NCBI RefSeq assembly: GCF_022458895.1
Contig: NZ_JAINFL010000005.1
Coordinates: 1-64,000, forward strand
From: Roseihalotalea indica
GTDB lineage: Bacteria; Bacteroidota; Bacteroidia; Cytophagales; Cyclobacteriaceae
Length of the DNA stretch: 64,000 bases
Reading direction: 5' to 3'
A program made the translations under genes and the position numbers. The notes under the pieces were generated by a model. That model ran no database searches and had not been told where the DNA came from. It saw only the letters and a list, made by a program, of their open reading frames with translations. Shown here in pieces: positions 1 to 6,712 of the stretch. Each line of letters opens with the position of its first letter. Within the stretch, counting starts at the first letter, position 1.

Positions 1-123
1 GAACAGGGGAAGAACAAGATGCTGGTAATAAACGCCGTGCGCAACAAGATTATCCACCGTGTTTTTGCTTGCATCCGGGATGATCGAAAATATGAAAAAA
101 ACTATACCGCTACCCTTGCTTAA
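1..123 (+). mobile_element. IS110-family transposase, C-terminal end (cut by window edge)
   Basis: Reading frame 1 is open from the first base to a TAA at 121-123 and encodes about 40 residues. It contains NKMLVINAVRNKI, RVFACIRDD and a final KNY segment, which match the usual C-terminus of IS110/IS116/IS902 transposases (DEDD-type recombinases with a C-terminal Tnp_IS116 domain). Only the tail is in the window, so the catalytic residues cannot be checked. The stop lies about 15 bp from a truncated Rpn-type gene fragment, suggesting that the right end of the element sits at about 123-138. Confidence 0.8.
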
Positions 124-324
124 ACCATAGAAATCGCGATGAAAGCATACGAAGAAAGTTTGAAAGTCTATCGCGATAATTACAGTGTCATTGAGACTGC
201 CAAGAAGGAAGGTGCAACTGAACGAGAATTAGATATAGCACGTGCCATGAAAAAGTATGGTGATCCAATAGAAAAAATATCAGCCATAACAGGATTGACA
301 AAAGAGCAGATCGAAAAACTGTAA
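124..324 (+). pseudogene. Rpn-family nuclease/putative transposase, 3' fragment truncated by IS110
   Basis: From about 124 to the stop at 324 the frame encodes the C-terminal tail typical of Rpn (PD-(D/E)XK, recombination-promoting nuclease) proteins: AYEESLKVYRD, then an ETAKKEG charged helix, then a final GDPIEKISAITGLTKEQI motif. The nuclease core, normally 200 or more residues upstream, is absent. The frame is continuous with the IS110 frame except for its TAA. The first internal ATG is at 139, but I do not think it starts a functional gene. The simplest reading is insertion of an IS110 copy into an Rpn gene, leaving only this remnant. A functional 61-residue protein cannot be excluded. 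Confidence 0.65.
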
Positions 325-435
325 ATCACAGGGCATAACATTACATAATTACGTCGAAGACTTCGCTAACACCTATGTAAGCTATTCCTAACTTTAACAC
401 AACAATCTAAGCACACAAGTAGAACAGAAAGAAAC

Positions 436-1071
436 ATGGCTGAATTTTGGGAATCTAGTTTTAAGGATAAACAGACGATGTGGGGGTTGGAACCGGCTGA
501 TTCTGCGAGGGCAACCGCCGCTTTGTTTCAAAAGCATGGATTGCGTAACATACTGATTCCCGGGTTTGGGTACGGTAGAAACGCCAAGGTATTTACGGAC
601 CTTGGGTGCCAGGTAACCGGCATAGAGATTTCGGAAACGGCCATTGCCTTAGCCAAAAAGCACTACGGTGATCAGATAAACGTATACCACGGTCCGGTGA
701 GCGGCATGCCCTTCGACCAGCAGTTGTACGATGGCATTTTTTGCTACGCGCTCATCCACCTGTTGAGTGAACCGGAGCGAGCAAAGCTGATTACCGATTG
801 TTACAATCAGCTTATCCCCGGTGGGTATATGGTGTTCGTGACGCTATCCAAGAGTGATGCCCGGTATGGGGTTGGGCAGCAGATCAGCAAAGACCAGTTT
901 CTAACCGGGCACGGAGTGGAGCTATTCTTTTACGATGCCGCCTCGGTAGAGAGAGACTTCGGGCAGTTCGGATTGATAGAAGCCAGTGAGATCAACGAAC
1001 CGGTCGAGAATACGGGAAGTAAACCGTCGCAGAAATTTTGGCAAATAACCTGTAAAAAAGCAAATAAATAA
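436..1071 (+). CDS. Class I SAM-dependent methyltransferase
   Basis: The 211-residue protein has a Rossmann-type methyltransferase fold. Motif I is ILIPGFGYG (about residues 39-47), followed by the acidic residue that usually binds the SAM ribose (E64 in TGIEIS). A motif IV-like segment, GIFCYALIHLL, and PGGYMVFVTLS follow. The start FWESSFKDKQTMWG resembles the N-terminus of TehB/thiopurine-type methyltransferases acting on small molecules. The substrate cannot be named from sequence. It is monocistronic, with about 110 bp from the Rpn remnant upstream and nearly 400 bp of non-coding DNA downstream. Confidence 0.8.
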   Translation: MAEFWESSFKDKQTMWGLEPADSARATAALFQKHGLRNILIPGFGYGRNAKVFTDLGCQVTGIEISETAIALAKKHYGDQINVYHGPVSGMPFDQQLYDGIFCYALIHLLSEPERAKLITDCYNQLIPGGYMVFVTLSKSDARYGVGQQISKDQFLTGHGVELFFYDAASVERDFGQFGLIEASEINEPVENTGSKPSQKFWQITCKKANK

Positions 1072-1466
1072 TAAGAGCCAGGGTTAATGACGGCGAGCTA
1101 ACGAGTTTACAAAAATTGAGTAAGCTAGTCTGAAACCCTAGATTTAGGAATTATAGTGCAAAAAAGTACCAAATAAAGCGGCTTGCAAGCCTTGCTGGTA
1201 ATTTTGGCTGACTGTAGTAGGTTTTGATCTATTCTTAAATTGTTTCAGACCGTTCATAGGCTAGAGATCTTTCTATACCAGCTTAATAGTCTCATTTTTT
1301 CAAAAATAAATACTTTTATTTCATTAAAACTTCTGCCAACGTTTCATATGAGCAATAACAGCTGAAGTGCTACATTGAAAGTGATTTTATAAATTTGAGG
1401 CGGTTATAGTCAATACGTAAAACCCTTTACTGTAATCATTCAAAGCTGGTAACAACAATTGAGTAA
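1072..1466. other. Non-coding stretch, no gene seen
   Basis: About 400 bp without a convincing ORF in any frame and without a tRNA-like or riboswitch-like structure that I can recognise. It is AT-rich. The only structure is a perfect 12-bp palindrome GGCTTGCAAGCC at 1180-1191. It may be decayed sequence next to the IS110/Rpn remnant. Confidence 0.5.
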
Positions 1467-2339
1467 AACATCATCACCTCAACCGAAACCCATATTGTTC
1501 CCCTGCTATCCCGGCCTGTTCGCCTTCAGAAATATGGGGTAGGTATTTTCAATAGGGCTTTGACCAAATCAGCCTGGAAGAAAGTATTGAAAAAGCAGTA
1601 TGTCAGGGTGAATGGTGCTGTTGCTTCCACCGCTACTTTTATTAAGGGAGGTGAATCAATCAGCCTGTCTGTTCCGGAAGAGGTCTCGCCGAAGAAAAAA
1701 TTGATCTTCCCGCTCAAGGTATTATTTGAAGACGAGCACTTGGCGGTAATTCATAAGCCAGCGGGTATTTTGGTGAGCGGCAACAGCTTTAAAACCATTG
1801 CCAATGCTTTAGTCCAAAACATCAAACCCAGTACACTACCCGATGCTGCCACTCCTCAACCGGCTCACCGATTAGATTATGCTACAACCGGTATACTGCT
1901 GGTTGGAAAAACGAGCAGTAGTATTCGTGCATTAAATAAAATGTTTGAAGATAAAGTGGTTCTAAAAACCTATTATGCCGTTACTATCGGTGACATGAAC
2001 GAGCAGGGAAAAGTCACTGCACCCATTGACGGTAAAAATGCCCAATCGGAATACACGGTTGTAGAAACGGTTCCATCTCCGAGGTTTGGAAAACTCAATC
2101 TGGTAAAATTAACCCCTCAAACCGGCAGAAGGCATCAGTTACGTAAACATATGTATGAGATCGGCAACCCGATACTGGGGGATAAAGAATATGGCATTGA
2201 ACGTTTAATTTTAAATGGCAAAGGACTGTATTTACACGCCTATTCGCTAAAGTTTCTCCATCCTTTTACCCAGGAGCACCTCCATCTTACCGATGAGTTT
2301 CCTCCAAGGTTTAAAAAGATATTTACCCAGGTTGAATAG
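1467..2339 (+). CDS. RluA-family pseudouridine synthase (start uncertain)
   Basis: Converts uridine to pseudouridine in RNA. An S4-like RNA-binding segment (KSAWKKVLKKQYVRVNG) precedes the synthase domain. The catalytic motif HRLDYATTG carries the nucleophilic Asp (D106 counting from the TTG at 1560), and a QTGRRHQLRKH motif follows. The first conventional start is TTG 1560, but the in-frame sequence upstream (1491-1559, HIVPLLSRPVRLQKYGVGIF) looks like the normal N-terminus of this family. The frame is open to 1467 without ATG or GTG. Translation may therefore begin at a rare codon (ATT, ATC or CTG), or the true start was lost by mutation. The target RNA is unknown. Confidence 0.75.
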   Translation, partial: NIITSTETHIVPLLSRPVRLQKYGVGIFNRALTKSAWKKVLKKQYVRVNGAVASTATFIKGGESISLSVPEEVSPKKKLIFPLKVLFEDEHLAVIHKPAGILVSGNSFKTIANALVQNIKPSTLPDAATPQPAHRLDYATTGILLVGKTSSSIRALNKMFEDKVVLKTYYAVTIGDMNEQGKVTAPIDGKNAQSEYTVVETVPSPRFGKLNLVKLTPQTGRRHQLRKHMYEIGNPILGDKEYGIERLILNGKGLYLHAYSLKFLHPFTQEHLHLTDEFPPRFKKIFTQVE

Positions 2340-2719
2340 GAAAATTGATCACCAAGGGTACCCAAAATGCATCAAAGGTTAGCTTGCCGGGCACCATCCT
2401 ACCCAATTACGCGAGCTTTTCTTTGCGCTCAACCTGATCAATATTATCCGTCACTACCGCTCTATCTGTTACACTGCGTCTGTATATATGCTGGCGATAA
2501 TCAAATGCCATCCTTCAATAAATCATATCTCACCTACCACAGATTTGATTAATCCTCAATAGAATGCCTGTTTGATTTATTATATTGCGATTGTTAGAAG
2601 GTAGGTACTGTACCCTCCCGGGCCGACTAAATTCCGTAGAATCGCGTCATGCCTAAAATAGAGCAACATCTACCGAGAAAAAATTACCGCAACCATTATG
2701 AACGCTGGCAGACATTAAA
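2340..2719. other. Non-coding stretch with one tiny coupled ORF
   Basis: About 380 bp without a credible long gene. A 24-codon ORF (2649-2723, ATG to TGA) ends with an ATGA overlap on the start of the following flavoprotein gene. It has no recognisable family and no ribosome-binding signal. I see no terminator or promoter clear enough to call. Confidence 0.4.
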
Positions 2720-3934
2720 ATGAATATTGCAATTATAGGAGGGGGAGCGGCTGGTTTCTTTTCGGCCATAGCAGCTAAAGAAAATTACCCGGATGCTGAG
2801 GTTGTTATTTTTGAAAAATCACAGAAACTTTTATCCAAGGTTAAAATATCAGGGGGGGGGAGGTGCAATGTGACCAACCACTGCGCTTCCGTAGGCGAAC
2901 TATGCAAGGCGTATCCCCGGGGCGGTAAACGTCTAAAGAAGGCTTTCCATACTTTTAATACCGACCACACTATGCAATGGTTTGAGTCCCGAGGGGTTCC
3001 ATTGATCATTCAGGATGATAGTCGGGTTTTCCCGGCGTCGCAAAGTTCACAGAGCATCATTGATTGCTTTTTAAAGGAAGCAGCGAGATTGAACATCAAG
3101 ATTGAAGTAGGCCGGGGAGTAAAAAGCATTCAACCGGTAGACGAGCAGTTGGAACTAAGTTTCTTACTGGAGGAACTTCCCCCCAGGCATTTTGACAAAG
3201 TCATTGTAGCAGCTGGCGGCTCGCCTAAAAGGAAGGGGTTGGAGTGGCTGGAAGCATTAGATCACCAGATAGAAGATCCGGTTCCTTCGTTGTTCACATT
3301 TAATATGCCTGCGGAAGCCATTACCCAATTAATGGGCGTAGTAGTAGAAAATACCCTGGTGAATGTTCAAGGCACCAAACTTAAGTCAGGCGGCCCCTTG
3401 CTGATCACCCACTGGGGCATGAGTGGACCGGCAGTGCTAAAGTTGTCTGCTTTTGGCGCCAGGCTACTGAGTGAGATGCAGTATGATTTTAAGGTTCAGG
3501 TGAATTGGGTAAATGAAACGAATAATGAGCTGGTCACTACCGTGTTGAAAACGATTGTTCAGGAACATCCTAAAAAAAAGGTATCCAACATCCGGCCATA
3601 TTCATTACCGGAAAGACTGTGGTTGTTTTTATTAGAGAAAAGAGATATTTCAGTAGAGAAAAAGTGGGGAGAGCTCGGAATAAAATCGCTGAACAAACTC
3701 GTGAGTGTATTGACCAATGATGTTTATGAGGTAAACGGAAAAACAACCTTTAAAGAAGAGTTTGTAACCTGCGGTGGCGTTAGTTTAGATAGTATCGACC
3801 TTCATACCATGCAAAGCAAAGTGTGTAAGAACCTCTATTTTGCCGGAGAAATTATAGATGTTGACGCCATCACCGGTGGTTATAATTTTCAGGCCGCCTG
3901 GACCACCGGGTTTCTGGCGGGTAAATTACGCTAG
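2720..3934 (+). CDS. YhiN/HI0933-family flavoprotein (NAD(P)/FAD-dependent oxidoreductase)
   Basis: The 404-residue protein begins with the FAD dinucleotide-binding motif IIGGGAAG (residues 5-12). It continues with the family signature KISGGGRCNVTN (about 42-53) and ends with FAGEIIDVDAITGGYNFQAAWTTG, the C-terminal FAD-contacting block of the HI0933/YhiN family. Members are soluble flavoproteins; the gut relative BaiN takes part in bile-acid reduction, but the substrate of most members is unknown. The codons for the signature contain an uninterrupted run of nine G (2852-2860), a potential slippage site. Length and both motif blocks are complete. Confidence 0.85.
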   Translation: MNIAIIGGGAAGFFSAIAAKENYPDAEVVIFEKSQKLLSKVKISGGGRCNVTNHCASVGELCKAYPRGGKRLKKAFHTFNTDHTMQWFESRGVPLIIQDDSRVFPASQSSQSIIDCFLKEAARLNIKIEVGRGVKSIQPVDEQLELSFLLEELPPRHFDKVIVAAGGSPKRKGLEWLEALDHQIEDPVPSLFTFNMPAEAITQLMGVVVENTLVNVQGTKLKSGGPLLITHWGMSGPAVLKLSAFGARLLSEMQYDFKVQVNWVNETNNELVTTVLKTIVQEHPKKKVSNIRPYSLPERLWLFLLEKRDISVEKKWGELGIKSLNKLVSVLTNDVYEVNGKTTFKEEFVTCGGVSLDSIDLHTMQSKVCKNLYFAGEIIDVDAITGGYNFQAAWTTGFLAGKLR

Positions 3935-4024
3935 CAAGATTCTCTGCTGTTGTCTTCACTTTACGTTGCCAAGTTGCTACTCAGCACCGGTCCTGAGCTA
4001 TTTTTCCACAGGGGTGTGGATATC

Positions 4025-4086
4025 TTACAAATGAAGTGCTGAGTTTCTCATTTTGGTTACAAACTGCCTCAATTCAGTTACAAATG
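4025..4086 (+). promoter_or_regulatory. Three TTACAAA-type direct repeats upstream of the SDR gene
   Basis: TTACAAATG occurs at 4025-4033 and 4078-4086, and the variant TTACAAACTG at 4057-4066, all on the plus strand within 120 bp of the SDR start. Direct repeats of this kind are often AraC-type operators, and an AraC gene lies just downstream of the SDR gene. The link is inferred. Confidence 0.3.
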
Positions 4087-4145
4087 CCCTGTCTGGCTTA
4101 CCGACCTTTGTTGTGTTATAAGTTTTAAAATTAAAAACACTCACG

Positions 4146-5027
4146 ATGACACACCAAGAAGTAAACCCAGCAACCGGTACAATACCCACCTCCGATAACC
4201 AGGAAAAAGTTTGGTTTATTACCGGTTCTTCCCGAGGATTTGGACGGGTATGGACCGAAGCGGCGCTCGAGCGTGGTGATAAGGTTATCGCCACCGCACG
4301 TAAACTGACCAGTATAGCAGACCTGAACACCAAGTATGGCGAAAGTGTATTGACCCTGGAACTTGACGTAACCAAGCCTGAACAGGTAAACGAGGTTGTA
4401 ACCCAGGCCCATGCTCATTTCGGAAGGCTGGATATCGTATTGAATAACGCTGGCTACTCTCTGGTTGGTACCATTGAAGAGGCCAGTGCAGACGAGGTGA
4501 AGGCAATGTACGACACCAATATTTTTGGCGCACTCTCAGTCATCAAAGCTGCTTTGCCTCTGCTGCGGCAACAGGGCAGAGGGCACATTCTGGGGGTATC
4601 AAGCAACCTCGGACATATCGCGTTTCCGGTGATCGGCTACTACTGCTCTTCAAAATGGGCATTTGAGGCGATTCACGAGAGCCTGGCGGCTGAGGTAAAA
4701 GCGTTTGGCATCAACGTAACGATTGTAGAACCCGGAGCGTATGCTACCGAGTTTGGCAGCCAGGAGTCGCTGAAGATGGCCTCGCCTCTTGGTATTTACA
4801 CCGATTTTAAAGAGAAATTTTTTGACGGCTTGAAAAATATGGACCGGGGCAACCCGAAGGCCACGCCACAGGCACTGTTCAAAATGGTAGATGAAGAAAA
4901 TCCGCCGCTGCGGTTCTTCCTCGGTAGTCATAATTTACCTGCGGTACGGGCTGCCTACGCCCAGCGACTGGAAACCTGGGAGGCGTGGGAAGAAATTTCC
5001 AATTCGGCGCAAGGTAATGCGAAATAG
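4146..5027 (+). CDS. Short-chain dehydrogenase/reductase (classical SDR)
   Basis: NAD(P)-dependent oxidoreductase of 293 residues. The cofactor motif TGSSRGFG is at 26-33, the structural NNAG at 100-103, and the catalytic Ser in VSSNLGH (about 152-153) with Tyr166 and Lys170 in YxxxK. An 18-residue hydrophilic N-terminal extension precedes the Rossmann fold. The substrate is unknown; this subgroup usually acts on small alcohols, ketones or sugars. It is followed at 139 bp by an AraC-type regulator on the same strand, a frequent pairing in which the regulator controls the dehydrogenase (inference). Confidence 0.85.
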   Translation: MTHQEVNPATGTIPTSDNQEKVWFITGSSRGFGRVWTEAALERGDKVIATARKLTSIADLNTKYGESVLTLELDVTKPEQVNEVVTQAHAHFGRLDIVLNNAGYSLVGTIEEASADEVKAMYDTNIFGALSVIKAALPLLRQQGRGHILGVSSNLGHIAFPVIGYYCSSKWAFEAIHESLAAEVKAFGINVTIVEPGAYATEFGSQESLKMASPLGIYTDFKEKFFDGLKNMDRGNPKATPQALFKMVDEENPPLRFFLGSHNLPAVRAAYAQRLETWEAWEEISNSAQGNAK

Positions 5028-5095
5028 GTAATGTAGTTTTTAGCATTGGGTTTAAACTATCTGCCTTGGGTTCGTGCACAGATAGAAGCAATAAC

Positions 5096-5150
5096 TACTT
5101 TTGATCACACTTCAATGATAACCGATATACCTAAATATCGGTTATCGTTG
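5096..5150 (+). promoter_or_regulatory. -7-like element plus long inverted repeat in front of the AraC gene
   Basis: TACTTTTG at 5096-5103 fits the Bacteroidetes -7 consensus TAnnTTTG, with no good -33. Just downstream lies an almost perfect inverted repeat: arms 5113-5128 and 5135-5150, core GATAACCGATAT and its complement, 6-nt loop, one G-U position. It ends 16 bp before the regulator's ATG. It could be an autoregulatory operator, a leader hairpin, or a terminator for the SDR gene. It lacks a U-tract, which argues against a simple terminator. Confidence 0.45.
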
Positions 5151-5166
5151 TATAACATTCATCTGA

Positions 5167-6096
5167 ATGAAAAAAGAAAATAATATCAGCCATAAGTTTA
5201 ATTCCATCACTGAAGCTCACCGGCTATTGGGGTTGCCCAAGCCCAAGCATCCGTTGGTTAGCCTGATCAATAGTGAAAAGAACTTGGTTTCTTCTAGCTC
5301 ATTAACCGGTTCCCATGTGCTGAACTTTTATAAAATATCCTACCGTCCCAGGCTTAGTGGCAAGCTGAAATATGGACAGGATTATTATGATTTTGATGAA
5401 GGTGGCCTGCTGTTCGCTGCCCCCAATCAGGTTATTGGCAGCAATGATGAGGAAGGCAATGATATTGGGGGATGCTCTCGTTATGTGCTACTGATACATC
5501 CTGATTTCCTGCTTGGTCACCCCTTAGCAAAAAAGATAAAGCAGTACGGGTTTTTTACTTATTCGGTCAACGAAGCCCTGCATCTATCAGAAGGTGAAAA
5601 AGAAACTATTCTCTCCATTTTTAAGATGGTAGAAGAGGAGCTGAATAGCCGGATAGATGATTTCAGTCAGGAGGTAATTATCTCTCAAATTGAATTGCTG
5701 CTTAACTTTGCTCAGCGTTTTTACCGGCGTCAGTTCATTACCCGTAAAGCCGTTAACAGTAGTTTATTGCAAAAGCTGGAAGAAATGCTAAACGAGTATT
5801 TTGAGAAGGAAAAAGCCTTGGAGCAGGGAATTCCGACCGTTCAGTACATATCAGAACACCTGAACGTTTCGCCAAGCTACCTGAGTGACATGCTACGTAC
5901 CCTGACCGGGCAGAATGCACAACAGCACATACACACTAAGCTTATAGAAAAAGCCAAAGAGAAATTATCAACAACAAGTTTATCGGTGAGCGAAATAGCC
6001 TATGAACTCGGGTTTGAGCATTCACAATCGTTTAGCAGGTTATTCAAACTGAAAACAGATCTTTCCCCACTAGCATTCAGACAATCTTTTAACTAA
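5167..6096 (+). CDS. AraC-family transcriptional regulator
   Basis: The 309-residue protein has an N-terminal ligand-sensing half and a C-terminal AraC/XylS double helix-turn-helix (about residues 205-305). The latter shows HLNVSPSYLSDMLRTLTGQNAQQHI for the first HTH and the family signature LSVSEIAYELGFEHSQSFSRLFK for the second. Regulators with this N-terminus often sit beside a short-chain dehydrogenase in Bacteroidota, as here. A strong inverted repeat lies immediately in front of its start and may mediate autoregulation. The inducer is unknown. Confidence 0.85.
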   Translation: MKKENNISHKFNSITEAHRLLGLPKPKHPLVSLINSEKNLVSSSSLTGSHVLNFYKISYRPRLSGKLKYGQDYYDFDEGGLLFAAPNQVIGSNDEEGNDIGGCSRYVLLIHPDFLLGHPLAKKIKQYGFFTYSVNEALHLSEGEKETILSIFKMVEEELNSRIDDFSQEVIISQIELLLNFAQRFYRRQFITRKAVNSSLLQKLEEMLNEYFEKEKALEQGIPTVQYISEHLNVSPSYLSDMLRTLTGQNAQQHIHTKLIEKAKEKLSTTSLSVSEIAYELGFEHSQSFSRLFKLKTDLSPLAFRQSFN

Positions 6097-6118
6097 CTGG
6101 GAAAAGATGTAGTTAAGG

Positions 6119-6141
6119 AAAATCCCAGGCGCTTACCTGGG
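6119..6141 (-). terminator. Possible terminator of the lipoprotein gene
   Basis: Hairpin CCCAGG-6 nt-CCTGGG (6124-6141), followed on the minus strand by ATTTTCC. It lies in the convergent gap between the AraC gene and the minus-strand lipoprotein gene. Confidence 0.35.
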
Positions 6142-6217
6142 AAAAGTGACCATTTCATTTCGTCATTTTGACTGAATCTGCTTCCGACTGTCGGCTGAAG
6201 TTGTAGGAGGTAGTTCT

Positions 6218-6637
6218 CTACTCAAAATTAATTTCCAAAGTAGAGGGTTGACCAACCACCAGGGGGCTAGGGGCAGAGGCAATCTGAAAAACAACTTTTT
6301 CATTACCTTCTAAAGGTGGGTTGCCCAGTTTTTGCACATTGAAAACCGCTGTTCGCTCCCCTTTGGCAAAGGCCAGAAATATCGTTCCATTTACCTCAAC
6401 CGACTCTGGGTCTACAGTAAACTGGTTGCCGGGTGTAAACCCCTGGGCCTGCATCTCTAATGTGATGGGGGTATTCTCATCCGCTGGTCGCTCAAGCAAT
6501 AGCTCTATGATAATCTCACTGGTACCGGAAGTTAGTGTGGCCTCACTCGCTTTAAACCGGAGCGTATTGGGCGGAGGGTCTTCCTGACAGGCACTGAAAA
6601 TAATAGGGATGAGTAGCAGATTGAGAATTCTTTTCAT
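6218..6637 (-). CDS. Small Calx-beta-like lipoprotein
   Basis: I choose the ATG at 6637 because it gives a lipoprotein signal peptide, MKRILNLLLIPIIFSAC, with the lipidated Cys at residue 17. An ATG at 6709 would add a hydrophobic extension without purpose. The mature part, about 120 residues, is one beta-sandwich domain resembling Calx-beta repeats (ITLEMQAQGFTPGNQF, then KGERTAVFNVQKLGNPPLEGNEKVVFQI). It lies directly downstream of the TonB receptor, so it may be a surface partner of that receptor. A terminator-like hairpin in the 75-bp gap means its expression may be reduced or independent. Confidence 0.65.
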   Translation of the reverse strand: MKRILNLLLIPIIFSACQEDPPPNTLRFKASEATLTSGTSEIIIELLLERPADENTPITLEMQAQGFTPGNQFTVDPESVEVNGTIFLAFAKGERTAVFNVQKLGNPPLEGNEKVVFQIASAPSPLVVGQPSTLEINFE

Positions 6638-6655
6638 GAGTGATAGAGTATAAAT

Positions 6656-6687
6656 GAAAAAAACGGCCACGATTCGCTCGTAGCCGT
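6656..6687 (-). terminator. Rho-independent terminator after the TonB receptor gene
   Basis: On the minus strand an 11-bp stem (AACGGCTACGA pairing with TCGTGGCCGTT, one wobble) with a GCGAA loop is followed by six T. It lies between the receptor stop (6713) and the lipoprotein start (6637), so it may partly uncouple the two genes. Confidence 0.6.
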
Positions 6688-6712
6688 TTAGCAGGTTTAG
6701 TATCGGCAATGA

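Noticed and set aside
2367..2552. 61-residue plus-strand ORF
   Set aside because: Low-complexity composition, no start context, no homologous motif.
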